From NCBI GenBank assembly GCA_015698045.1, contig BLAL01000065.1, forward strand, positions 1-64,000: a DNA stretch of 64,000 bases. The letters run 5' to 3'. The notes under the pieces are model-generated. The model saw only the letters and a list, made by a program, of their open reading frames with translations, did no database searches and was not told the DNA's origin. The translations under genes and the position numbers were made by a program. Positions 46,157 to 58,149 of this stretch are shown here, piece by piece (positions within the stretch are counted from its first letter, which is position 1; every line of letters begins with the position of its first letter). This DNA is from Rhizophagus clarus. Lineage: Eukaryota; Glomeromycota; Glomeromycetes; Glomerales; Glomeraceae.

Positions 46157-46492
46157 ATGACAAAAGAAGAAATTTCAACAAAAAGAAATCGAAATTTCTG
46201 GTCTCCAGATAATGTACCAAGAATTTCAAAAGCTGTTGAGACAGCTGGAGAACAAATAATTGCCAAATTAAACAACAAAACTGAGCGGGAAAACGCATAT
46301 CTATTAAAGTGGATCGATATTTTTTCAGAGCAAATTTCAAGCCAGGAAGAAGAGATATATAAACTTAAATTAAAGTTTTATTTATATTTAGCACAATCAT
46401 CGTCGTCTACACCGCGGCCATCACCCTCATCATCGTCATCTTTTAAAAGTATGGATGAGCACTTTAACACAATCAAGTCAGTAATTTTTTAG
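46157..46492 (+). CDS. small hypothetical protein with coiled coil
   Basis: 111 codons from ATG to TAG. A basic N-terminus (MTKEEISTKRNRNFW) leads to a helical central stretch, ETAGEQIIAKLNNKTERENA and QEEEIYKLKLKFYLYL, that could form a coiled coil. A Ser/Pro-rich tail (SSSSTPRPSPSSSSSF) follows. No family recognised and no counterpart seen in copy A. A downstream exon is possible. Confidence 0.45.
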   Translation: MTKEEISTKRNRNFWSPDNVPRISKAVETAGEQIIAKLNNKTERENAYLLKWIDIFSEQISSQEEEIYKLKLKFYLYLAQSSSSTPRPSPSSSSSFKSMDEHFNTIKSVIF

Positions 46493-46499
46493 ATATTAA

Positions 46500-47420
46500 A
46501 TAATTTTTTAATAAATTTCATTTTATAATTAATGAATAATTTCATTTTTAAGTAAAAGGTTTACTTTTTTGAAAACCATTTATAAATTTAATAAATAATA
46601 TTTTACATTTATCTTGTACATATCATGTTTAAATATATTTTCTTACTAATAAATAATAATAAAAAAAAGTATTTGTAAAGGTTTAACTGGAAAATTTTTG
46701 CCTGCCTGATAGAATATAGGGAAATTTTCACCTGATAAACTCTACGAGAATAATTGCTATAAGGTAGCATAGTAATCGAACCTGAAACCTGGTGTTATGC
46801 TAACTACTCTATCACATGCAATTACTAGTAAAGAGAAATTTTGTTGATTTCATTTAATTATAAAAATTTACATGATTTTCGATTTTTATTAGCAGAATAA
46901 TGATTAGCAGGGGACTTTCCCCTGTAGTTACATATATATCCATCCTCTGCGAATTGTTGCACTAAATCATTTCTTACCAATTTCACAAACGAAAAAAAGG
47001 ATCGTTTAATATGATACGCTAATGTTAAAGACTAATTAATATAAATTAAATTATTTGTGTTATAGCGATATTTAATTTAGAAGACTGGATATTTACGTAT
47101 TCAGTTAATATTGTAATCTGCACAGATTTGGATATTTCAGTTAATGTTATCTGAACCCTGTTACCAACAATGATGACATAATCAAGTTGATTGCTCCGCT
47201 TTTTAATCAAAATAGAATCTATTTTGAATATGAAGATACGATATGACCAAATGACCATGATCCACTATCATCACTTATTCTTGTTATATACAGCGAGGAG
47301 AGCTTGACACTGATTTAAAAATACATAGCAATTTTATTGTTTATTGTATTTTCATTTTTATGTTTTCTATCGCATAATAAACTAATATAAATAAAATAAA
47401 AATGTAGTTAATTCAATCAA
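46500..47420. other. spacer in copy B, no gene seen
   Basis: No coding frame. A tRNA-like word pattern at 46,750-46,830 was examined and rejected. Confidence 0.45.
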
Positions 47421-47429
47421 TGTCAAACA

Positions 47430-48640
47430 AAAATTGATGGAATCTTGGTCCCTGAATATTTTCCGCATATATCCTACAGTCATCTGTTTAGATTACAAAA
47501 TTAGCTTCTTTAATATGCAATATGAAATTAAGTTTGATCTCTCCGTTTTTATAAATCAAAAATAGGAATTTTTGAACATGAAGACACGATATGATTAGAT
47601 AATCGTATAACTGCACATAATATAGTTGATTTAATATTGAAATCTTGGACCCTGAATATTTTCTGCATATATCCTATTAGATTACGAAATTAACTTCTGT
47701 AATAATCCAAAATATGAAATTAAGTTTGATCTCTCCGTTTTTCTAAATCAAAAATAGGAATTTTTGAACATGACAACACGATATGATTAGATAACCGTAT
47801 AACTGCACATAATATAGTTGATATATTGAAATCTTGGTCCCTGAATATTTTCCGCATATATCCTACAGTCATCTGTTTAGATTACGAAATTAACTTCTGT
47901 AATGATTCAAAATATGAAATTAAGTTTGATCTCTCCGTTTTTCTAAATCAAAAATAGGAATTTTTGAACATGACAACACGATATGATTAGATAACTGTAT
48001 AACTGCACATAATATAGTTGATATATTGAAATCTTGGTCCCTGAATATTTTCCGCATATATCCTACAGTCATCTGTTTAGATTACGAAATTAACTTCTGT
48101 AATGATTCAAAATATGAAATTAAGTTTGATCTCTCCGTTTTTCTAAATCAAAAATAGGAATTTTTGAACATGACAACACGATATGATTAGATAACCGTAT
48201 AACTGCACATAATATAGTTGATATATTGAAATCTTGGTCCCTAAATATTTTCCGCATATATCCTACAGTCATCTGTTTAGATTACGAAATTAACTTCTGT
48301 AATGATTCAAAATATGAAATTAAGTTTGATCTCTCCGTTTTTTAAAGTCAAAAATAGGAATTTTGAATATGAAGACACGATAACTGTATAACCGTACATA
48401 TAGTTGATTCAATATTGAAATCTTGGACCCTGAATATTTTCCGCATATATCCTATTAGATTACAAAATTAACTTCTGTAATGATTCAAAATATGAATTTA
48501 AGTTTGATCTCTCTGTTTTTTAAAGTCAAAAATAGGAATTTTGAATATGAAGACACGATATGATTAGAAACCGTATATATAATTGATTCAATATCGAAAT
48601 TCTAGACCCTAAATATTTCTTGTATATAATATCCTACAAT
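47430..48640. repeat. ~200-bp satellite, about seven copies
   Basis: The segment CTGAATATTTTCCGCATATA recurs at about 47,452, 47,652, 47,842, 48,042, 48,242, 48,431 and 48,610. Each time it is followed by an AAATTAACTTCTGTAATGAT block, TTTGATCTCTCCGTTTTT, and a CACGATATGATTAGATAAC block. Unit length is 180-210 bp; the inner copies are nearly identical and the last ones diverged. The array ends 30 bp before the accessory gene, so it forms that gene's upstream region. Confidence 0.92.
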
Positions 48641-48670
48641 CATCTTAACAAGTTCATAACGTTAAAAAAA

Positions 48671-50028
48671 ATGAACAAACGCAACAAACAAACAAAAGGT
48701 ATATCTTGGTTTTTATTTATGTAAGAAGTGTCACGTATTAATATTATCATAATAGTTTCTCGTGATAGAGTTCGTGAAAACACCCTCCAACAAGAAGAGA
48801 GAGAAATAGAGAGGAGGGAGAGTGAAAGAAGAGAAAAAGAAAGAAGAGAAAATGAATTAGAAAGAGAAGGTAGAGAAAGAGATGAAAGAGAAACGGAAAG
48901 AAGAGAAAATGAATTAGAAAGAAAAGGTAGAGAAAGAGACAAAAGAAAAAAGGAAAGAAGAGAAAAAGAGAGAAGAGAAAGAGATAGGATGGAAAGAGAG
49001 AAAGAAGAAAGAGAAAGAAATGAAGAAAGTGAAAGTGATCAAGATGGTAAACTTTTTTTTTATATATTAATTTTACTCTTTTACTGTTTACTGTACAATA
49101 AATGAATACTGATTTTTTTTTTTACTTATAATGTAATATAAGATATTCCTCCTCAATTTGAGGAGATGACCAACCAACTACAAATTTGTAATTGGTTAAT
49201 CGCTAATCCAGAAATATTAAATTTAGCCAACCAAATGCTTACTGCAAAATCGCAAGATATTGGAGTTTCAAAAACTGCATCTTATGATAATACCAATAAC
49301 GTAATATCATATGGAAAAATTTATGATTGGCTAATAGTGCCATTTCAGATAAGGAAACAATTAATAACGTTATATTATTATATATTAATAGGACAATTAT
49401 AGGCTTTTCGACGAAGAGTTGAAATGTTTATTTTTAAGAAGTCGACACCCTCCGCGTTCTGCCCTACAACAACTCGTTTATAAAATATTCAACCTTGCAT
49501 CATTCAAAAAAGAGGCCAAAAAACTGGTGCAAGATGCCAGTAAAAAGTTCACCGATTACCGCAACAAATTCAACAAAGCAATCATATTGCTTGTAAAAGA
49601 CATGCAAGGAACAAATAGGTAATTACTATTTCGTTATTAGTTTAATAATATAACATTATTATTATTCGAGTTTATATTTCTTACTATTCTAGGGAGTTCT
49701 CTGACCATGAGGTCAATGAATATATCTCAGAGGAAGTAGTCGTTAAGAAAATACTACGACGTCAACTTGCCGTCGTTGATGTAAACGAATTAAAAAAAAT
49801 TAATTCGTTGGAAAAATTAATAGAATTTATGCGTGAAAGCTTCAAGATCCATTGGAAGTCTAAGGACCTTGAAGCGGTCAAGAAATTAGATCACATCACT
49901 AGGGATATATATATTCCGTCACGAAGCGGTCTTGACATCGCTAATAATTTGACGGTATATATTTATTATTTATTCTTCAATTTTTGCTTATAGTTAATAT
50001 ATTCTAATTTTCTTATTTTCAGTTATAA
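48671..50028 (+). CDS. conserved accessory protein of the giant elements, copy B
   Basis: Exons 48671-48698, 48756-49046, 49143 to about 49240-49300, 49403-49618, 49693-49954 and a terminal 50023-50028. It starts MNKRNKQTK. A long charged block of Arg/Glu (about residues 20-105, ERRENELEREGRERDERE) follows where copy A has an Asp/Glu block. Then LQICNWLIANPEILNLANQML, ELKCLFLRSRHPPRS, KFTDYRNKFNKA, RRQLAVVDVNELKKINSLEK and RDIYIPSRSGLDI match the copy A protein block for block. Exon borders are shared. The 3' border of exon 3 does not fit in phase with the obvious GTAATA site, so a weak donor or a small indel is involved there. Same strand as, and 390 bp before, the transposase. Function unknown. 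Confidence 0.7.
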
Positions 50029-52708
50029 ATGAATGTAATCCGATTAATAAACAAGCAATAATATTAATAAATGTTTATCGTACCTAAATAACTACTTTAA
50101 GCAATAAATTTTAATAAAATTCTTGAGTTTTATTATAACATTATGCATTAAAATTTTTTTTTTAATTTATCGGGCTTTTCATTTCGGACGAACTATCTTA
50201 TAAAATCTGAATCGTTTCATTCAATATAAGCTGATACTCAAAACTCTAATTTGAAAATGAATTTGTGAACCTATGCATTAAACGCGTGCGTTGTGCACTG
50301 TATTTTGAATTTATCTTCCCGTTATAATGTACAAAAAATTATATATAATCAGACTTATTTTCTTCAGTTCTATTATTTATAACCAAATTTCTTATCGTAT
50401 TATAAAAGTCTAATTAACCATGAGAAAACGATATATTTACAACACTACTGAAGAATCAGAACAACGATATCGAATTCAAAATCATTTTACTAATAGAACT
50501 GCAACGCTTGCACCCTCATCAACCACTGCCTTTAGTCACTCTTACCGGACCAACATACAAATATCACCGCCTTTACCGAAAAATAATGATGACATGGAGG
50601 TTCAATATGATCATAAAGATGATGATATGATTTCACAATATGAATACGATGATGATGATATAATCTCACAATATGCATTCGATAATTTATATAATGAAGA
50701 GAAAGAGGAAGAAGAAAGGACAGAAGGAGGAGGAGAAGAGGAAGAAGAGGAAGAGACAGAAAAAGGAGGAGAAGAGGAAGAAGAGGAAGAGGAAGAAGAG
50801 GAAGAGGAAGAAGAAGGAGGAGAAGAGGAAGAAGAGGAAGAGGAAGAAGAGGAAGAGGAAGAAGAGGAAGAGGAAGAAGCAGAAAAGGGAGGTGATGATC
50901 ATCGTCAAATTGTCGATGAAGCACTTGATAAAAATAAAATGCCATCCTATGATGGCGATGGAGAATTCGCTTCATATTTTGAAAATTTTATGACTGCTTC
51001 ACTTTTTTGCTGGTTACAAAAGCATAATATCTCTACAAGTGCTTATGAAGATCTTGTTGACGTTCTTCATAATTCCAAATTCAATCCAAGCCATGTAGTG
51101 AAGAATATTCGAAGATTTCGAGAATGGAGAAAACGTCTTCCTCTTATTCCTATATCAGCAAAACCTATCTCCATTTTATCAAAAAAAACTCCTTCAATTT
51201 CTAAAGAAATAAAGAATGCATACCAATTTTCTATCAGAGACATTATTTGGTATGTCCTTAATAATCCCTCAATACTTAGGTGCATGTACTTTGGTCCTGG
51301 AATTGATTCTGAAACAAAATCAGAACATTGGCACGGTACATTGTGGGGAGAATCACCACTTTTGGTGATGATCAAATAAAGATATTAGAAGGTATTTATA
51401 ATTATATTATCAATTTCCTGTATTGTTACCATCATATTAATTATTTTGTTTATAATATGATAGTGATATATAAATCTGGTGAGTTTATTTATTATCATTA
51501 TAATAATGAGTGGCAACTTGGCAGGTTGAGGGCAATTTTAAAAAATGCCAATAATGAATATCGGCTGAGAATTCAGGAAGTTGTAAGTTATGATAATTTG
51601 CCTGAAATTTTTAAAGGAAGAGTTAGGCAAGAACGTTCTATTGCTGGTGAAGTATGGCTGAAGGATGAGGCATATCAAACGATTGCAATTTCCCAAGTCC
51701 TTGAAAAAGCTAATGTAATGATAGTATACCAGCATCAATACGTTCCTGAAACTGCATTACAAATTACCGAGATAATATATAGATACCAAAGCCATTGGCA
51801 TATTCGTGATGTAATATTTTCATATCAACATCCTTCTGACTATATCACATTAAGATTACCACCATCATCTTTGCCAGTGTATAAATTGTTTATTGATTTG
51901 TATTATGATGATTTTGGTACATATAGAAATGTGTATCATTCATTAGGAGGCATATACTTGCAATTCAGAAATATGCCCTCTAATGAAAGAAAATTGCTTA
52001 AAAACCATTTTGTTCTTGGATTTGTCCCATTCAGTGGCAATTTTAATGAGTTTATCCAGCCATTTATTTCTGAAATGAAAGAATTTGAACAAGGAAAATT
52101 AATGAAAGTAAATAGCCAAGATGCTTGGGTGATAGCTGGTTTGGGTGTTGTGACCGCTGATTTGCCCCAAGGAAATGATATGGCTGGGGTATTAAGACAC
52201 AATGCCATGAAGGGCTGTCGCACTTGTTCGGTATCTTATAATTCATTAACTGATTTTAATCAAGATCTACAAAAAATATTGAGATATCATCACGTTACTG
52301 ACAATCAATTTAAAGAAATATTATGAGAAAACGGTACATCAGCAAAAAAACATCTCAATTCACAATATGATCTGAAACCGCAGCCTAGCATCTTGGATAA
52401 CTTAAAGAGGGATAGACATTTACAGACTCCGCAGGATGTCTATCATGCAATTGCAGGAAAAATTGGATGCCTTCTCAAGTTGACATGTGAATTATTTTCA
52501 CGGGAAGGTGAAGATGATTTTATAGAAGTTTGGAAAGAATTCGAAAAACCAAAAAAATGGTCTCGTCTACCAAATCCGATTAGTCACCATGCCAGCTTTA
52601 TGATGTCAGATTATTTCCAACTTGCAATGATAATGCCATTTATATTATACCGTTTTTTGAAGGTAACATTTAAATAGTATTCTTACTATTATACTTCAGC
52701 GTGAATTA

Positions 52709-54346
52709 ATTACGGTTTCAAACTTTTGGCATTACGGTAAAGATGGGTTCTCAATTGATTTCCAAAATCCGCAATATTGCGGGTTTTGGAAATCAATTGC
52801 GCTTAGTAATTCGTAAACCTGCAAATAATTCGCAAACCCGCAAATAATCCGCAAATCTGCAAATAATCCGCAAACTCGCAAATAATTTATAGTACCGCAA
52901 ATAACCCGCAAATAATTTATAGTACCGCAAATAACCCGCAAACCTGCAAATAATCCGCAAACCCGCAAATAATTTATAGTACCGCAAATAACCCGCAAAT
53001 AATTTATAGTACTGCAAATAACCCGCAAATCTGCAAACCTGCAAATAATCCGCAAATCTGTATAGTATTGCAAATAATCTGCAAATCTGCAAATAATTTA
53101 CATTATCGCAAATTTGCAAATAAGTGGACAAAATTGTCCACTTTTAGTATATAAATAAATTTGGTTATATTTAATTGCGAAGATTAAATTAACATAATTC
53201 ATAAGTTTACAAAATGGACAAAATTGTCCACTTTTTAGTATATAAATAAATTTGGTTATATTTAATTGCAAAGATTAAATTAACATGATTCATAAGTTTA
53301 CAAAATGGACAAAATTGTCCACTTTTTAGTATATAAATAAATTTGGTTATATTTTATTGCAAAGATTAAATTAACATGATTCATGAGTTTACAAAATGGA
53401 CAAAATTGTCCACTTTTTAGTATATAAATAAATTTGGTTATATTTAATTGCAAAGATTAAATTAACATGATTCATAAGTTTACAAAATGGACAAAATTGT
53501 CCACTTTTTAGTATATAAATAAATTTGGTTATATTTAATTGCGAAGATTAAATTAACATGATTCATGAGTTTACAAAATGGACAAAATTGTCCACTTTTT
53601 AGTATATAAATAAATTTGGTTATATTTTATTGCAAAGATTAAATTAACATGATTCATGAGTTTACAAAATGGACAAAATTGTCCACTTTTTAGTATATAA
53701 ATAAATTTGGTTATATTTAATTGCGAAGATTAAATTAACATGATTCATGAGTTTACAAAATGGACAAAATTGTCCACTTTTTAGTATATAAATAAATTTG
53801 GTTATATTTAATTGCGAAGATTAAATTAACATGATTCATGAGTTTACAAAATGGACAAAATTGTCCACTTTTTATTATTTATCGAGTAGAGGATCATCAT
53901 TATTTTTATTGTTTATATTTTATTAGTAATTACAAAATAAAATTGTTTTTATTACAATTTATTATTACTAAACAATCTCTTCTGGATTCCAGTCGTCGTA
54001 ATCTGATATATTATTATTATTTTAATTGGATTTTGGAAATAATATTCCTGTATTCTGACGAGAAAATTTTTTTTTTGCTTCGGTGGGAATATTTTACAAA
54101 AAAAAAATGATCATGTGAAGATGATCTACAGTCAATCATAATTTTTAAGATTATTCGGATTATTTGCGAATTATTTGCAGATTTGCGAATTATTTGCAGA
54201 TTTGCAGATTATTTGCGATTGCGGATTTGCGAATAATTATTCTTCAAAATTCGCAATGTTCCACAATATCGCAAATCGCAATTAATCCGCAATTAGGGTA
54301 TTGCGAACACATCTTTAGCATTACGTCTATAAAAATCTGCCGTAAT
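52709..54346. mobile_element. nested TIR element inside transposase intron
   Basis: The left end ATTACGGTTTC (52709), with TACGGTAAAGATGGGTTCTC further in, is inverted at the right as AACACATCTTTAGCATTACG, ending CCGTAAT (54346). Match over about 45 bp with mismatches. Directly inside both ends are runs of GCAAATAATCCGCAAA-type words (52,790-53,120 plus; 54,150-54,300 inverted). The centre is a 91-bp satellite. No coding gene. It fits a non-autonomous DNA element with subterminal repeats. Flanking TSD not clear. Confidence 0.65.
53125..53875. repeat. 91-bp satellite, about eight copies
   Basis: Units start with TGGACAAAATTGTCCACTTT at 53125, 53215, 53306, 53397, 53488, 53579, 53670, 53761 and 53852, separated by exactly 90 or 91 bp. 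Each carries the inverted repeat TGGACAA-AA-TTGTCCA. Variation is limited to a few positions (GCGAAG or GCAAAG; ATAAG or ATGAG), so the array is young or homogenised. Confidence 0.95.
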
Positions 54347-54955
54347 AATTTCAGCATAGCCATTTTTTTTGACGTAATACATAATATTTTAACGATCAAA
54401 TTTGATTGGATTCCAATCGTTACTAAATTTTTTTTTTTTTTTATTTTATTTTTCGGTTTTTTAAATTTTTTTATCGGTTTTTATAACCAAAATTTTATTA
54501 TCTTTTTTTCAGTTTTTATAAACAAAATTTATTAGTTTATTTTATTTCTTTTCCAGTTCTTAGCCAAATTATATATTATATATATATATATATATTCGGT
54601 TTTAAACGAAATTTTTTTAAAAAAACTTTTTAAAAGGCGAATAATTTTATTAAGACTAAGGAAGAATGGAATTGGAATAAGAACGCCACTTTTGGAATTA
54701 GAGTCTCACAAATAAGGTGAGGAACGGGTATGAGGAACGGGCTTTTTAGGAACTCTAGTGAACTTTGCTAATATTCTTTTATCTTTTTTATTTTGTATCT
54801 ACCTGGACGCTTTGGATAGTGGATTTTGGATGGTTATGTTAATTTGGATTTGGCTTAACTGTTGAAATTTTTATCATTCTAAAATTTAATTCGCGCAGAA
54901 GTATAATAATTATGATATCTTTATTAATTTGCTGGTTTACTAAATCTTTTTAAAG
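54347..54955. other. remaining part of transposase intron
   Basis: AT-rich. At 54,715-54,760 the words GAGGAACGGG occur twice, the same as in the retroposed fragment at 61,138. Otherwise no feature. Confidence 0.5.
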
Positions 54956-56476
54956 CCATCAAGTTTAAAAGAAAGCGAAGCAGCAACAATTAAGAAAAAT
55001 ACTGGGGTGTCCCAAATTGATCTTGTACCAAAGAGTGTTATTTCATGCTGGGTACATGTTGCTAAGACAATGAAAGTTGTTTTCAGTAGTGAATTCACAA
55101 CAGGAAGCTATCAAAGCCTGCAAAAATGTCTTCAAGATGAGTTAATAATACTTCCAAAGGTATATAATACTATTTTGGAAAAGTAATATCCTTAAATATC
55201 CTAACAATATTTTTTTTAACAGGTTTTTGCAGATTTTATTAATCTGCCAAATTTACATATAAATATGCATGCTCAAACCTTTGGAACTCTTAATAATACT
55301 CAAGTCGGAATTAAGGAAATGGTTCACCGCATTTTCAAAGGAATTGTGCCAAGTACAAATCATAAAGATATAGATTTGGACTTAATAAAACGATATAATA
55401 CTCTTTTTGCAATTCGGCATTTATCCAATGGTGGAATTGATCCAAGATTTACAAGACCTTGTGCCAGTTTTATAAGTTTAGGTTATTTATTGTTAGACTG
55501 GTACCTTACCGAAGACAAATCCTCAAATGAAGAGCAAATTTCTAATGATGATGATGGTGATGTTTTAAAGGAATTTTATTTCAATTTTCTTATATGCATT
55601 TGTAGTAGTATTAACTTTTTTAAAAAATTTAGTTACATCACCAGTAGAATTTATTTCCAATATATCTTTAAAAAGAGAAATGTCCAAGAAAAATCGGGAT
55701 AATCTTCTCCAAAATATATTAAATTTCAAAAGCGAATTGTCAGAATCATACAAAGATATGAGATTAGGTGGCGCTGCACTCATATACGGTAATTCAATAA
55801 GCTGGTATGAATTTGCATCATATACAATTGAAGAGGAAAATGGTACCTTTGCAAAAGTGACCTTACACCTTAATGATTTTATTATGATTAATGATGAAGA
55901 TTTTAACGAATCTTACGCTATCATCAGAGGAATCTTCAAACATAAAGGTAATAATGAGAAGTATTATGCCTTCATAGTCATAGATTGGTTTGAAGATAAT
56001 AATCGGGAACATCCAGTATTGGAATGCCCTCTCTACTACCTTCGAACCATAGAAAGTCAAAGATGGAGGAGCATTTTTTCGATCAGTGCAATTGATAGTG
56101 TAAATAAAGTACATTTTATTCATAATTGCAATCCAGGATGTCAAGATCATTACAATAGTACAAATAAGAGTTGGATCAAAAATAATTATTATTTTAAAGC
56201 AATATAATTAATTTTTGTTTATTTTGTACAATTTCGTTCGTGGTAGTATTTATTCAATATCATGTTTTATATTTTTAAACAAAACGTTATTTTTTTTTAT
56301 CTACTGATAGTATCAATATAATTATTGCTAACGATTCAGTTAGTATAAATAACAATTATAATTTTTTTTTTCATTTTTGCAATATTTGCAGTACAAAAAG
56401 AAAAATATGGTTGATCGATATTGTGATGACATTGAAGCGATGTTTTAATGATATTTGAGACGATACTTAATTACAA

Positions 56477-56790
56477 TTAGTTTTTTTTAATAAAAACGTA
56501 TGATTTGAACTTTCTAATCCTAAAGTAAAATAAAACCCATCTCTTTCTACATTTGCCACATTTGGGAGAACAAGAAGACGAGACCTGCTTATCTAAATAT
56601 CTGTCGAAACGACCACAAATCCATGATGAAGAAATTAAACCATCACGTGTCACCATCCTGATTGTCCAATCAAGACTGTTATTGTAGCATATAATAGATA
56701 AACAAGTTCCGCAAAAAATAAAAATTTCTCTTCCGTAGTTTACAATCATAAAGATGCGTTTTCTTTGATTTACTATTTCTTTTTTGTCTT
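56477..56790 (-). CDS. hypothetical protein fragment with Cys pairs
   Basis: An open minus-strand block reads through FCGTCLSIICYNNSLDW, GLISSSWICGRFDRYL and SSSCSPKCGKCRKRW to a TAA. Six to eight cysteines in C-x2-C-like spacing suggest zinc binding. A further open, GC-richer block at about 56,870-57,036 (minus) reads FFIDEMEIVFFFGCSHALLN and RTTRRVLGRVRAYVICF, and may be an upstream exon, but the splice phase cannot be settled. No family recognised. Confidence 0.3.
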
Positions 56791-57039
56791 CAGGAAACTT
56801 GTTTCATATTTGTATAGTTTTTACATTATTCTCTCTAGTCTTTACATTTCTGTCTGAATTTATTACCCATCTCGAGGCAATTCAATTAAGAAACAAATTA
56901 CATAAGCTCTGACACGTCCTAAAACACGTCGAGTGGTACGTGCAGAAAGGGCCCAAAAGAACTTTGTTTCTAGGTTATTTAGAAGTGCATGGCTACAACC
57001 AAAAAAGAAAACTATCTCCATTTCATCAATGAAGAACGT

Positions 57040-58140
57040 AAGTGATTGTTTATGTTAGATTCGAATTTTTTTTTTTTATATATTTTGCTTATTACGAATT
57101 TCGCAATAACACAACTAAAGGTTTGTTATATTCAGATAAGTCTTAATTTATTCGGGTCACAGTAATCATATTTTTTGCGTTTTGTTTTTGCAAACTTGTC
57201 AGAGATTGTTACAGGGTGTAGCTTCTGATGTTTATTGTGAATTAAATTAGGTTTTCTGTTGTCATTATTAATCATGACTTTGTTATACCAAGGCACTGAC
57301 TAGACTTGAAGCATAACTTGATTTTATTAAACAATTTTTTATCTATTACACAGAGAAATATTGAAAAAAATATAACTACGGTGAAAACTTGGATACCGCA
57401 TGGACCCTAGCCTGACTAAAATCCTTCTACACGAAAGTATAGATTAAAGTGACCAAGGATCTTTATATAATATGATTATCAGTCATAGCAAGGTCTCAAC
57501 GGTCAAATCAAGTTTGTGCATATGGTCATTGATGAGTGTTTTAAAACATGTGATTAGTACGTAATTTCTGACCAATTCTTTGTGAAAAAGGCGAAAAAGA
57601 AATTGTGATAACGCCACGTAAAATAAGAAAAATATTTGGTCCAGATAGGCAATGAGGTATGTCAAACGCTAATGTATTATGATTAATTGTTACATTGCTT
57701 TGTATATGGTATTTCTATGATGTCAATGGCAAAAATAATACTATGTTTAGTTCCACGTGAGTAAGAAGTTGATTAGACGAGAAACGGTCATTGGAGTCAA
57801 AAAAAGATGATGAATAATTGTTTCTAATGCTGATGTGATATAGCCGATGTGATAGGTAAAATTCCAGGATCATTAATTAGCAAGCTAAAACATTACGACG
57901 ATAATTAACATCATTTTCCAAATATTCCGTTTGGTAGGGCTTTCTTGATTTCTTTGCAGTATACTACTGCAATATCAGATACATTATAGAAGTTTACTAT
58001 CGATGGTTCCTAAAGTTGTCATTTCGATTTATTAGCATTTACCATATATTTTTATTCTTCATAATACTTTGTACTTCTTAATATTTTATTTTTTATAATA
58101 TTTTATTCTTTATAATATTTATTCTTCATAATAACATTTA
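57040..58140. other. spacer in copy B, no supported gene
   Basis: Moderately AT-rich. A minus frame at 57,483-57,665 has hydrophobic composition, but I see no supporting splice sites or homology. Confidence 0.4.
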
Positions 58141-58149
58141 TTCTATAGC

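Larger units (their letters stand above)
50420..56207 (+). pseudogene. Tnp2-like (CACTA/Plavaka-type) transposase with BAH-like C-terminus, copy B
   Basis: Exons 50420-51391, 51464-52662, 54956-55159, 55223-55556 and 55633-56207 fit in phase to about 1,094 residues, with one base missing. A 70-residue Glu/Gly tract lies near residues 90-160. Then come CMYFGPGIDSETKSEHWHGT, FIDLYYDDFGTYRNVYHSLG, NHFVLGFVPFSGNF, ADLPQGNDMAGVLRH and GCRTC (Tnp2-type core), KIGCLLKLTCELFSREGEDD, MHAQTFGTLNNTQVGIKEMV, and a BAH-like C-terminus with LNDFIMINDEDFNESYAI, YAFIVIDWFEDN and KVHFIHNCNPGC. Lesions are only two: one base lost in the T-run 51360-51363, and TGA 52324-52326 (relatives need a sense codon). The third intron (52663-54955) is 2.3 kb and holds a nested element. 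It would bind and cut the element ends. Likely dead, but close to intact. Confidence 0.85.

Noticed and set aside
46745..46830. tRNA-like pattern on the minus strand (GGTTCGATTAC-type B box with a GAGTAGTTAGCA A-box-like word)
   Set aside because: The acceptor stem does not pair and no proper anticodon arm can be drawn; at best a decayed tRNA-derived fragment.
53125..53875. CRISPR-like regular repeat
   Set aside because: The repeats are contiguous 91-bp units without unique spacers, in a eukaryotic intron.
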